64,000 bases of DNA from Trichostrongylus colubriformis (lineage: Eukaryota; Nematoda; Chromadorea; Rhabditida; Trichostrongylidae). Where the stretch lies: the NCBI GenBank assembly GCA_963978905.1, contig OZ022259.1:45278727-45342726 (forward strand), written 5' to 3'. The notes under the pieces are model-generated. The model saw only the letters and a program-made list of their open reading frames with translations, was not told the origin of the DNA and ran no database searches. The position numbers were made by a program, and so were the translations under genes. Shown here piece by piece: positions 33,760 to 44,663 of this stretch (position 1 is its first letter; each line of letters begins with the position of its first letter).

Positions 33760-34085
33760 GCGTGCGTGGCATAAGTGCCCGTAGCAACCTTCATGCCGAT
33801 ACTGGTGCTAACCAGTGCCTGCCGGGAATGCACGATGCACACTGCCTTGAGGCATTTGATATTGCGGGGTAATAGCGCCTGTGCTGCCGCTACAGTACTA
33901 GTATTGAACCCCGCATCAACGCGCCCAGACCACCAAGCCTTTCATGTTTCCGGGGCAGGTGAATTTGTACCAGGGTCGTCTGGGAGGATAAAAGCACTCT
34001 TTTGTACATCGACTGGCCTCCGCAAGTCATTGTACAGGCCGAATCGTATTCACTTGCCGACTCTGAGCGGCGCATCCCCCAGAAA
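33760..34085 (+). repeat. Dispersed repeat R1, copy 2
   Basis: Inverse counterpart of the repeat at 1-430. The plus strand reads LNPASTRPDHQAFHVSG and later LYRPNRIHLPTLSG in one frame. Confidence 0.6.
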
Positions 34086-34172
34086 AGATTGATAAACGCC
34101 AGAAACTTTGTACTTTATCCTTTTAACGTTTTGTAGAGTTTGAAAGCTCTTTTATAAACATATGCGTATACA

Positions 34173-34680
34173 GTAGCGCTCAAAAGTCTTCGGCCAAAAC
34201 TCTTTTGTCATAACTTTTTTTCTACTTGACCAAATTTGACAAAATTTTAATATGTGGTGCCTGAACCTATTGCCAACATTTCCTTCTACTTGAGTGCCGC
34301 TTGACACTTTTCATGGTTTTTTACAAGAATTTACTACAAGACCACCTAAAAAAAGTAAAAGGCTTGGTCAAGGGGAACGGCTTTCTATACAAAAACAAAA
34401 CGAGCAAGCCTCAGAGAACATTAATATATTGTAGAAAGATCACGACTTTTGATGACAGCGGCACAGCGGGACGGCATAGCGATGGCACTCCAAAAACAAA
34501 AAATTTCATATAACCGCGTAACCCATACCGTTGAGCGCCAAAATAATAGTATATTAAGTATGCAGTGTATCCAAGTACAACATACTAAAATTTCTCTTAG
34601 ATCGGTGCAGTTGCAAAAAAAATACAAGTGAAAAACTCTAAGTGAAAGACCATTTCGCCGAAGACTTTTGAGCGCTACTG
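34173..34680 (+). mobile_element. Tc1-like element, internally deleted
   Basis: The termini CAGTAGCGCTCAAAAGTCTT and inverse are flanked by TA at 34171-34172 and 34681-34682. The 508-bp body includes an open stretch near 34449 (MTAAQRDGIAMALQKQ) that looks like the start of a transposase DNA-binding domain. The catalytic part is missing. Confidence 0.75.
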
Positions 34681-34852
34681 TATATATATATATATAATAT
34701 TTTTTACTTCGATAGCAAACAAAGACGAGGAAATGCCGTGAATGCGCATTTTTACCTACAGATTACTCCATTTCAATCTCATAAAACTGAACAATCGGAA
34801 GAATCAAAAAAGCTGTCAGCACCGTTCTGTAGAGCAGAAGAAGCTCTATATA

Positions 34853-35609
34853 CAGGGGGTGCCAAAAAAGGGCAATTTCGCTCACGGCTCACATACGCCA
34901 ATTATACAAAACACAGGGAAACGAAAGAGATAAAAGTGTTAGGCCAAATATTCCCAAAATTTTCCTGTAGAAACAAGAGCAAGTTGAGACTTACTACATT
35001 CATCATGATCAAAATACGGAGCCCTCAGAAGTAGGGCTTCAGAACACTTACGGTATCAAGGTCCGCTTGAAACAGTGGAGCCAGCTTCCGTACTGGGTCT
35101 TCTGTGGGGAGCTTCCTAGGGATTGGCCCTTCGGTTTATGGAAGTCACAGCCCTTGGTGCTCGGACAACGCTGCTATAATCCGAAGTGTCATTATTCATA
35201 CCTCGAACCCCCCTCCGGAGGGTTTTCAGAGGTAATGGCACTTTAGGTTCTTGGAAACAAAGGATGTTGGGAGCCTGGAGAAAAAGAAATACTTAAGGGC
35301 ACCACCCAATATGGATTCTCTCAGGTACCCAGAATGAACGAATCTCAGCAAGGTTGTGAACAAAAGTGACCAAATCTCGGATTTTGCTGTGTTGAGGTGA
35401 CTCATCATGTTCACTCGGAAGAAGCTCCCGTTCCTATTCGTGCAGATCCCGTTCCTATTCGTGCAGAAGGATATAACGGAGTTTAGTGATAAAATGAGGT
35501 CTGTTCTTGAATTTGGGGATGTAAATACTTCGTCAGAATTTGCTGAAGTTCGACTAAAGTAGGATTGAAAGTGGAGGAGAAAAAATTACTCTTCTTTCCG
35601 CACCTCCTG
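34853..35609 (-). mobile_element. TA-flanked element, CAGGGGGTGCC termini, copy 2
   Basis: Same family as 31627-32365 but in inverse orientation, as shown by CTCACGGCTCACATACG and AGGGAAACGAAAGAGATAAA, which appear inverted in copy 1. TA flanks are at 34851-34852 and 35610-35611. The right terminus has decayed to CGCACCTCCTG. Confidence 0.78.
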
Positions 35610-35681
35610 TATAGCTGATATGAGCTTTGTCGAAAGCGGAGAAAGCTTTGGGAAACACAGGGAATAAAAATAGCACGATCT

Positions 35682-35850
35682 TAGGCCGCGTTCATACTTT
35701 GCGGTGCCGGCAGCAGGGCGTGCCTATGTGTCTCTGCGTCTCCCTATGCCACCCTGCCTCGTTGCCTACATCTTCATCTCACCCGTGCGCTCACCTCTCT
35801 GCCTGTGAACGCAGCCACGCCCTGCCGTTGCTGAGTATGAACGCGGCCTT
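35682..35850. mobile_element. MITE-B copy 4
   Basis: It has the clearest termini of the family: TTAGGCCGCGTTCATACTTT on the left and TATGAACGCGGCCTTA on the right. The interior GGCAGCAGGGCGTG and AACGCAGCCACGCCCTGC are shared with copies 1-3. Confidence 0.75.
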
Positions 35851-36099
35851 ATTGCATAACTTAATAAAGGAACTGCGAATGCATCTGGCAGACGCATACG
35901 CTTCTTTGATCCAGCGAAACGTCGCGAGGGCTAATGGTCACTTTTGAGGTGGCTTCGATGGTGTCGCCATCTAAAAAAGGGATTTTATCGCAAGAATCCT
36001 CGCGAACGGAGCAATAGGTACGTGGAAACGTACGTGCGAAGCACATAACGGATTTTTACGGAAGGGTGAAGAATAATGCTTTTTCAAAGGCATCATTAG

Positions 36100-37370
36100 G
36101 GGAAAGTCGGACGAAAAGTAAAAGAAACAGTGCATACGAGAGTCGAGATGCCTAGTAACAGGACAGTGAAGAAAAAACGGATGGAATCGCCCAAAACCCC
36201 GAGAAATAGGACCCCCTTCCTACCGTTGATTCTCAAGGCGGACGACCTTTTCGTCAAGAGACGGGTAGTCTGATCTAGTTTTCCATTGGCATGTTGCCAG
36301 GTAAACACAAGGGAATGTTTGTAAATACGACAACATCTACTTTTTAGAGTGAGCTTCAAGCTTAAACTGCGAAAGCGCGCCGCAGCGCCCCCCAACCCTG
36401 CCGCATCTCCTCGAACGCTCCCGCCCTGCCAACGAGAATCACGTCATCGGGTGGCGGAACCGTTGCGTGGCAGAGGCGGAACCGCTGTACGCTTGGGGGT
36501 TTTGCAGCGCTTCTACAGCTCGGAGGGGCGCTTTTTCACCAGGATTTCGCCGCAGATAGCCTTCTTAGGCCCAGGACTACCATGTGAGTGACTTCTTGTA
36601 GAGATTTCTCCATTACCGCATTACCCCTAATGCTGTCTTTAAAAGAATCGTCCACGGAAAATGAGTTTTTCTATTATCCATATATTTATGTAGTATTTGC
36701 CTAATGTGGGCCACATGCAAAGTTTCACGCGAAAAAAAAAGTGAATCCGGCGAAGATACAGCACCACAAAGTCCCGTTCAGGTGGGCGGGGCCTCCGAGT
36801 AAAAGCCCCTTCCCGTCGTCCGCCACTGTTGGGAATGGAGAGTAGGACTGTTTACGTAATTTTCTTTTCCTAAAACGCGTCACCGATTGCGGCGAACGGC
36901 GTGAGGGCCCTTTTTCCAACCCCCCCCCTCTCCACACGGCCGAGACTTTGTGGTGCTGTATCTCAGCGGGACCCACATTTTTTGCATGAAACTTTGCATG
37001 CGGCACACATTAGGCAAATACAACATAAATATATGGGTAAGAGAGAAACTCATTTTTCCGTGGACGATTCCTTCAAGAGACATGGTCTTCAAGAGATTAC
37101 CGTGTCTCGCGCTACATTTCAAGCTTAGGCCTGCCGTGCACGAGAGAGTGCAAAAGCCGAAGCCATGGATCGCATCAACTTGAAGCGCGATTAGAGCATA
37201 ATTTGAACTGGAAGGGCCTTTATTACCCACTATGATGCAGGTGGTGAGTGTAGATATCAAAGGTGTGCCAACTCACCACTTATTTCTGTAAACGTTTCCT
37301 GATCGCAGGATGCAGAAAACTCTTTTAAGGCGCTGTAAAACCGAAATCGTATAAAAAGGTTAGAGCAGTA
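36100..37370. repeat. Dispersed repeat R3, copy 2
   Basis: Counterpart of 21430-22620, with some parts rearranged: 36100-36340 is inverted relative to 22100-22400. It contains GATGCAGAAAACTCTTTTAA, matching GATGCTAGAAACTCTTCTAA at 22558. No shared reading frame. Confidence 0.5.
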
Positions 37371-37618
37371 AAAAACTAGTGTGGGCAGTAACTGAAAAAA
37401 AGCGTTCACTTAGGCAAGCACATAGAAATTCGATGCAATGTAAGCAAAGAAACCTCGAAAAAAATTGATCGTGGCCAAGTAATGCATCACCGGCATGCAC
37501 TTCAGTAGGCAATGTTTCCGACGTGCTATTCTCAGCGAAATCGCTGAAAGTGGGAATTTTACCACAGAAATGTCCACATGCATACATAAGATTTGTTTCT
37601 TGTCCAGTAATAATGTGC

Positions 37619-38496
37619 TCAGAAGACCACATGCGCCTGTGGATCATCCGGTAACTGGGTTCTGTTAGGACATTCGAGTTGGCAGATAATGCTCGAGCAC
37701 CATTATAAAAAAAGAAGAGAAATTAGGAGCTCTGGAGTGTATGACAAAAGAAGAGTGGAGGAACTCACCATTCCAAATTCGCTTTAATTCGCTGCATCAC
37801 AGCTGCTTCAGTCCCATTATGAAACGCATACACAGCATCCTTCATAAGCATATTGACGTAAAGCGCACAGTACGCGGACACCCTTGTCTGAAAAAGACCC
37901 TTTCAGCGGAAAAGTGAGAGGTAGAGAATAATACTAATAGATAAACCCCGCATAGACGAATATGTCCTCTTTCCAGGCAATGAACATCACTTTCTTCTTC
38001 GGTATAGAAGAGTTCTTTACAAGATGAGCACTGATACTTTCTGAAATAACCCCGGCTAGGTTTCTTAGTCAATCTGCCTTTACTTTAAAGCACGACACGG
38101 AAATCAGCTTTTTTCTCTTTCAAAGAAAAAATTCAAGCAGCAGCTGGTATCACTTAGAGAAACACAATTCAACATCCTCAGGATGTTCTTCTATTTGGAA
38201 ACGAGGATTTTTTTGTCAAGTTAGGTAAGTACCCTATTATTTTCTATGGCAAAGATGCGTTCGAAAGTATGAAAGAACACAAACTCACCGATATGTCAGA
38301 TGACGATGAATATGCTGAACCAATTTATATTTGGAGGGAACGCTCACATCACACAGGAGGCACTTCCAGAGAGCTCTGAAGAATAGTAAACATTTCACAA
38401 AAGAATTCTGACAATCTCAAGGAAGACGGCTAAATCAATGAAATAAGCAAATTTCACCTTTCCTCGATCTTCGGTAGTTCCATTCCAACGAGTTTC
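37619..38496 (-). CDS. C2H2 zinc-finger protein (5 exons found, 5' end open)
   Basis: Exons in transcript order are 38458-38496, 38289-38375, 37947-38040, 37769-37887 and 37619-37691, with codon phase kept at all four junctions. Finger 1 is in exon 2 (CLLCDVSVPSKYKLVQHIHRH: C-x2-C-x12-H-x3-H). Finger 2 is in exon 3 (CSSC followed by 12 residues, then H-x5-H). After a helix-like stretch (CALYVNMLMKDAVYAF), the protein ends with a cysteine pair (CIICQLECPN) and a stop at 37619. Two unlike fingers point to nucleic-acid binding, but I cannot name the family. The start lies upstream; a minus-strand open stretch at 38800-38994 was considered but its phase does not fit. The exon 5 acceptor (CTCGAG) is weak. 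Confidence 0.65.
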
Positions 38497-38584
38497 CTGA
38501 ATTTTGTGGTATGACATCTACACTAATCATAAATGTAGTCAAAACATTACAAATATTACAACACAAATACTACAACTATACTGG

Positions 38585-38720
38585 CAATTCGTGACTGTGT
38601 CTTGTGCGGCCATGATTTAAAGGTACATACTTTGCAATAATCAGTTTAGTCGACATCTCCTTGGGGCAGTAGATGCCGAGGTAACTGTCCAGAGTGAGAG
38701 GAAAGAAATGTAACATGTCG
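38585..38720. mobile_element. MITE-C fragment
   Basis: It contains AATAATCAGTTTAGTCGACA and GGGGCAGTAGATGCCGAGG, as in the other MITE-C copies; only one end is recognisable. Confidence 0.45.
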
Positions 38721-38799
38721 AAAACCACGAGACGTGGTTGAGTTAATTCCAACTTCAATTCACAGCTTGTAATATTACCACAAGATTTTACGGTGAAAA

Positions 38800-40910
38800 T
38801 CCAGACGAGCTAATGTGCCTTATATTTACGTTATTTATATTTCCTGTCAAAACAAAAGTTAATTCACGATCCCGTGGCGGGTTTGTTAGAAAAAGCATAT
38901 CACTGAATTTTTGTGAGAGATGCGACCGCGCCAACTTTGAGTATGGTGCCTTTAGTCCTTCCATGCTTTTTGGGAGCAGCCATGCGTTTGTCATAACTGT
39001 ACTAATACTTTCAATTTCAATTATTTACGAACTAACTACTAAACCAAGGTTGGAAATCAAGAGGGTTCGCAAGTGTAAACGAGCACAAATGGTGGTGGAG
39101 TTGCAGATTTCCTTTCCACGTATGCTCAAGGAACTTCGTAAGCATGCATCATTGCAAAGCAACTAAAGGCTCTCAAAAAAGCCAAAGACAGGAGGCACAA
39201 CTCGCAGCTGGAGAAACCTTCTGATAGATTGACTATGTGCAGCATAAGAAAATTAAGGAAAGCAGTGCCGACGAAGGTTCGGGGCAAGATGAATCATCTA
39301 TAAGCTTGTGACTCGAACGCCGCAATTAGAAATGTTGGGAATTCGTTTTTGTTTATCTTTGATTCAATCTCTTCGAAATAGAGCAAGCTGATAGGAAGCT
39401 AAAACCACATTCGTTGGGGTTTCTCTGGTTTCTGCACATATGTTCATAGTTACATACCTTTCGGGATGTTTCCGACCTCGATTTTATCGATCTCAGAAAC
39501 TTAATGCATTACAGAAAACGTGTCCAATCACCGTTATGAATAAAAGTGAACATCCAGTGAAAAAAATCGTCCTGTGCGAGTATGTACCTGCAAGTGTCCG
39601 GAGAAACAAATTGCCTCTGCATCTGACGCTTTTAGTAGGACATAATATCTCTTTGTACCACCCAGAAAAGTTTTTTTGAGAAGGAGTCGGTGTAAAGGTT
39701 CTTACTTATCATTCGCTGTTTCTGCTCTCCACATCCCTAAACACAAGGTTACTCTCATATACGAAAGATGTGAAATGCTCGATAAAGGCGTGAGAAATTC
39801 ACATTCAGGTTTGTGTGTGACCGCGTTGGTTCAGTCGTAAATCATAGTGGCTAACACAGTACTAGTCACACGCTGTGCCCTAACTCGTGCTCACTGAGTT
39901 GCACAATGCATGCCGCGACGCATTTCTTTTACTCAAGGCTATAAACAGGTTTCGTGTGAACACTTCAGAAGCCTACCCCGTAGGTTTTTCGTTTACTCGC
40001 AATCTATGCAGCATAAGCATCAGTGCTAATTGCCCCAGAAAAGCGCTTTTTTGCCCACCGTTTTTGTTTTCAGTGAAAGCTTCAGCAAGTCTGTACACGG
40101 CATATCCAACAGTACTGTTTAAATTTGTGCCCATCACACTTCGAAACTTGATATGTTTTAGGGACTCAGTTTCGTGGTCACCTGGCTCTTCAGATTCAAT
40201 AAACGTTAAAGTAAACTAACTCATGTTACGCATGTAAGTGGCTCGATTAGGCGCATATTTTCAGATCTCAATGGAAAGCCGGAAACGGAAACACCATGAA
40301 TAACCGGCCAGCTAAAATGTGGAAGCACTGCTCCTACTATCGTATATGCAATAATGTAATAAGAACTTATTTCTCTAGATTCTCTGCCATGCTATAATAA
40401 CGTATCCTTCGTTAGCACTCTCATTGCCGTCATCTCACTGTCAATTCGAGCCACTTTTGTCTCACAGCCTACCTCCTTTGGAGGGACTCACTATTATGGT
40501 GGTCAGTCCTCACTGGGATGCGCCATGCAGTCTAGTTCCAATCGGAACCACAATGCCAGTGGGTTGTGCTCTGGCTTACAAAGTGACGTGGGGAGGGGAC
40601 AGGGAGGGCACTCATGTCGGAGCTTTTGTCCTGCCGTATGAGCTCGTTTTTTGAAGGGATGGCGGCGGTAGCATGGCCTGAGCTGACAATAAAACGCAAC
40701 TCGATTCCCCAAACACGCAAATGGAAACAGCGCCACTTTTCACTATACTACTTCAGCTTGTGACTCGAAATCTCACATTAAAACTTTACAAGGGAAAATT
40801 TCGAGAATTTGAGGGCCAGGGGTAGAATTGTAAGTGCAATTTTGAGAACCTTTTAATACGTCCTGTATTAAAGATTCCTGGCCCCGTAAAGTGTGCTTGG
40901 AAAGTGAAAG
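38800..40910. other. Stretch without a supportable gene
   Basis: Open frames here (the longest is 38813-39166 on the plus strand) lack domain signs or paired splice signals. The segments GTGTGTGACCGCGTTGGTTCAG (39810) and TGTGTGACCGCGTCAATTCAG (25185) show a short shared repeat. Confidence 0.35.
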
Positions 40911-40914
40911 GCCT

Positions 40915-41270
40915 ATCAAAGACACCGGAAGGTGGCGATTTAGCCTACGATAAGATATACCGTAACGCTTGCAGTTGGTTAGATTGCAGACATTCAACAT
41001 AAGACACAATGGATTTTTCACCATCAACACCTTTTTTTCTCACCCTTTCGTGTATTCTTCCATTTGTTGCTGCAGTTGATTATCGTTGTTTGTTGTTCCA
41101 CATATTTCACAACATCATGGATGGAACACCTTACGAGACAACAAATGGCGTCTCCTCAGGCGAACGACTCGAAAGGGTGATTTTGCAGTTCGAAGAGATG
41201 CGCGGGAGATGCGAGTACACGCCAGAACGTCACACTTTTGAATCCGGGCTCCTCCACCGATTATAGCTTT
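40915..41270. repeat. Dispersed repeat R2, copy 3
   Basis: Begins AAAGACACCGGAAGGTGGCG and continues collinearly with the other R2 copies. The plus-strand ORF across it (41009-41266) is not conserved between copies. Confidence 0.55.
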
Positions 41271-41718
41271 TATCGTCTGATCTTCGTTTCCGAATGATCA
41301 TTCTTCCCATCTTCCTCTTTCTCCCGACTCCTTCCGCTTCCTGTAAATATGCTGTCGAAATATTTGGATGCTACTAGTAAAGGAGGTGCTTAAGAGGGAA
41401 TTCTTATATTCTGTAGCTCTTGAATGCACGAATCTATTACACATCTGTAAGACACCCTGAACTCATGCAGGTTCTTAGGTTAGCATTTATAAGCGTTCTA
41501 TCCCTGACTATAGCACATCAAGTATTCACCTGAAATTATCTGGATGTTCACGGTTGTGGCTTCTCTTGCTGATTACTTATTGAGCATGAGAATGAGGTTC
41601 GTTATAGTAACTTTTGCAACATGACGACGAACAATCTACTCATTCACTTGAGGTGTCGTATTCACTGAAATGACGCTGATCCTTCAGAGTCACTTCCCTA
41701 CTTCAGCTGCATATGTGA

Positions 41719-41965
41719 TTAGATTCCTACGGTGGCCCTAATGCGGTGGCCGTTTCCATGTGATATATTTCTGTGTACACAAATTGAAACGTATGAAAAA
41801 CTCAATGTTTCTCATGAACTTAAAGCAAACATACTTGACGCCATATCGACTCCCTATGAACCTCTGCATCGCTTCAGTAGTCGTATTTTGCTTTGAACTG
41901 CTCGGAGTATGATACCAACCAACTTTTATTGGTTTGCTTTTCAGCGAGTTCACCTTCTTCTGAGC
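41719..41965 (-). CDS. Two 3'-terminal exons of an unknown gene
   Basis: Exon 41835-41965 (with PIKVGWYHTPSSSKQ and MQRFIGSRYGVK) runs from a TTAG acceptor to a GTATGT donor. In matching phase it continues after TACACAG into 41719-41770, which ends with VGI and a TAA. An upstream piece ending at a GTAAGT near 42119 is open in several frames and is cut at 42181 by the mariner insertion at 42182, so the 5' part is uncertain. I do not recognise the product. Confidence 0.4.
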
Positions 41966-42181
41966 CTAACAGGAGGGAAAAGGTCAAGTTATGAGCTATC
42001 CGACCAAATATCTACGACACACCCTACCAGATCCTCAACGTCATTATAGAACCCCCGCAAACACCGGGAAAACATCTTATTACCAGACCCGAAAAACAAC
42101 ACCAGATCGACTTACCAACAGAGATTTCCGAGTAAACGAGTTCCTCCACGATAACAATAGCTGGGCCGGATTGTATAATTA

Positions 42182-43080
42182 TTAGGTTGATTCATAATAA
42201 ATCGGACAAATTGACCAATTTTAATCATTGTCGTACAACTATTTTACGACAACAGGGATTCACTTGAAATATACTCCATCTTTATCGATGACCTTCTGCC
42301 ACGGTATAGGCAGATCATGGATGCCTTTGCTCCAGAAGGCCGGAAGCTGGAGCTCGAAGAAGTTGCCGAGTGCCGCCTTGACCTCGTCGCGAGTTTTGAA
42401 GTCTTGGCCGTCCAGGTGGCGTTGACTGTGGGAGAAAAGGTGGAAATCTGAAGGGGCCAGGTCTGGGGAGTACGGTGGGTATAGAAGTACGGTCCAACTG
42501 TACGACAGCAGCTCGGCCTTGGTCGATCTTGCGAAGTGCGGTCTGTGGAAGTAGACGCGTTGTCGTGCTGGAAGTAGACATGTGACCGCCGCCGTAGCAA
42601 ACTTTGGACATTGGCCTTCAATTCTCGTAATTGACGAACGTAGACGTCGGCGGATACTGTGGTACCTTCATCGAGCAGCTCCCAGTACTCTACGCCATGT
42701 ACGCTCCACCAACCGCGGTTTTCGTCTTCGATGGAATAGTCGCCTGACGCAAACTTTGAATGCTACAACTACAGTGTACTTCTGGCGGGGGCATGCTCCT
42801 TGTGAACTTCTATCAGACGTCTGCCGATATCCGCGGGTTCCTGGCCAGATAGCGATATAAATAGTATGACGTTGCGGATGTGGTCTCTGGACCGCTTGAA
42901 ATCGTGCGGCATTGTGGCGGAATGAATTTACTTTGGAGTGATAATTTTGCAGTACTTCAAAGAGCTTTTCATACTCATTCCAACGGCACCTCGCGCGTCC
43001 ATTTTCGTTAATTCGTTACTGAGTTATGATCTCTAGAAATCATCACTACCATTTGTCCGATTTATTATGAATCAACCTAA
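42182..43080 (-). mobile_element. Mariner element copy 2 with broken transposase
   Basis: Same family and nearly the same length as 26919-27815, with TA at 42180-42181 and 43081-43082. This copy keeps the Trp codon (FWSKGIHDLPIPWQKV) that is a stop in copy 1, and YSPDLAPSDFHLF is readable. Frameshifts remain upstream around 42480-42620. The N-terminal half is missing in both copies, so they derive from the same deleted parent. Confidence 0.87.
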
Positions 43081-43109
43081 TACATAAACTAATACTGTCT
43101 GAAGCAAAC

Positions 43110-43200
43110 CTGTCTCCTCTCCCTTATTGATGAGCACAAAGAAAGGTTATCTCTGAGTTTAACCTCCGTTTAAGGGCACGTGCGACACGGAGGTGAAAGT
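43110..43200 (+). repeat. Hairpin-containing repeat H, copy 1
   Basis: Begins CCTGTCTCCTCTCCCTTA, then TGATGAGCACA, and ends with ACCTCCGT and ACGGAGGT flanking a loop that holds GGGCACGTGCGA. A second copy at 58798-58890 keeps the stem with one mismatch. Function unknown. Confidence 0.55.
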
Positions 43201-43369
43201 ACCTCTTTGCTTCACGGGGTGCGGGTACAAGCCGAGAGAGTCACCGCTGCTGTACACACCGCCAGCTTCAGCCGCTCGCCAATCGAGAGAAGCGCCGGAG
43301 AAGGCCCACGGTCTCCCTCCCTCATGACAACGCTTGCTCCCACTTCCCGAAGAGTACCAGGCCAAGGCA

Positions 43370-43690
43370 GGAGGAGATGGGATGTCCTGCTCCACCCGCC
43401 ATTCTCTCCAGACATTGTTCCTTCTAACTATCACCTTTCCCATCCTCCAAAATCCTTCCTGGGCACGAGAAGAATCGTTGATTATGACTTGCCTGCAAAG
43501 GCGATAGCTGACTACATATTTGGACTCTCAGGACCCAGAGCTCTGGAAGGAGGGAATTAACTGCGGGGTGGCAGAGTGTTTTCGATAATAATGGTGAATA
43601 CGTTGCTACCTAATCGGTTGATTGAAAGAAATAATAATAAAAGTGATGGTCGAAGTAATCCTACAAGACTTTTGGGACAACCTAATATAG
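43370..43690 (+). pseudogene. Mariner transposase 3' fragment, second family
   Basis: The plus strand reads HPPFSPDIVPSNYHL and FLGTRRIVDYDLPAKAIADY, then after a frameshift near 43558 GWQSVFDNNGEYV and a stop: the end of a mariner transposase. The right terminus GGGACAACCTAATA is present near 43676. The left end is lost. It is a different subfamily from 42182-43080. Confidence 0.75.
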
Positions 43691-44189
43691 TAGAGGGATT
43701 ATTTATCAAAAATCGTATGACCTCCACTGAGTAAAGACTATGCTTTTTCAAACAGAAATGTGTTGGCACGCAATTGTTTATCCGACTTTTTCAACATCGG
43801 GAGCATCCTAATCCTATTTTATCCGTTCCAAATGAGCAACAGGGTGACTTCGACAAAATAGCGCATCAAAAAGACCACTTCTGCATCATCACGGATGACT
43901 AAGCAGCTATCATCACGTACAGCAACTATCACCGAGGATACCTTTAGCATTTCCTCACTATTGGTTGTTTACTAAAGGTGTTTTCGTGTTTGTTTACCAC
44001 CTACTGAAATCTGTATTCCCGAGCATGCATACATGTGTTTTAGAACAAAAAAGGGACTTTTACAGGGCAGCAAAAGACCATTTGTTAAGCAGAGAATATT
44101 TTCGCTTGATGTTTCTCTACCGTTTCCAAAGCTGCAGTTGCCTACAACTCTTTTCTGCATTGTACATTGGGTGAATAGGTAGGACTCTT

Positions 44190-44440
44190 TAGTAGAGGCA
44201 CCTTTCATAGCAATCAGATCAGTCGGCTCACCTTCTTGGGGCAGTAGATCCTTGGGCAACCATTCAGGATGCACACTTTTTGTACCATCATGGCGCCACA
44301 CCACTTAAATGCACGCTAGCCACGCCTCTTCGAGCTTCTTATTGGTCAGCTGAATTAGAAGATGTGGCACCCGCGGATTCAACCAGATGTAGCGCCACGA
44401 TGGCACCGAGGGCTCAACGGAAGTACCCCAAGGAGGTGAA
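44190..44440. mobile_element. MITE-C copy
   Basis: It has ACCTTCTTGGGGCAGTAGA at the left and the inverse, TACCCCAAGGAGGTGAA, at the right, with GCATGCACAC-like and CACGATGGCACC interior motifs. Confidence 0.55.
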
Positions 44441-44663
44441 TTAATTAATTCTAATAGGGTGCTTGGTGTGCCTTTAACGGCAGACCAACTGTGCAGAGCG
44501 AAGTATCTTTCCTAATTTAACTTGCTTTGGAGCGGGGAATCAGATCAGCCTTTGATGACGAGGCACAGGCCTGTTTGGCGATCGACTGCTGCAAGTAACC
44601 AGAGAGGTGCACCAAAGTCTTTGGAAGACATGGCGCATCCAAAAAGGGCTCTGATCGACGTTA

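Larger units (their letters stand above)
31480..35870. other. Nested element cluster replacing a single foldback
   Basis: The outer shell is foldback-family sequence (GGTAGAGCTTCTTCTGCTCTG near 31560, GATAGAATTTTCTTAGCTCTAC near 32483, GTAGAGCAGAAGAAGCTC near 34830). It is interrupted by TA-flanked elements at 31627-32365, 34173-34680 and 34853-35609 and by a MITE-B at 35682-35850. Positions 32830-33750 hold no gene I can support; a GC-rich stretch at 33110-33480 has open frames of the transposon-relic kind. Confidence 0.6.
25680..36060. other. Segmental duplication, copy 2
   Basis: Direct-orientation counterpart of 6545-14870. It lacks the FB-1 foldback (empty TA site at about 26605-26610) but has a mariner at 26919-27815. 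It also has a large set of nested elements between 31480 and 35860, where copy 1 has a single 1.2-kb element. Gene content is a BBS4 5' relic and F-box gene 2. Confidence 0.85.

Noticed and set aside
38813..39166. 117-codon plus-strand ORF, Cys-containing
   Set aside because: No splice partner, no recognised motif, and a minus-strand frame is open over the same bases.
43180..43560. 126-codon plus-strand ORF as an intact gene
   Set aside because: Its 3' half is a mariner transposase fragment and its 5' half is unrelated GC-rich sequence; the transposase continues only after a frameshift.
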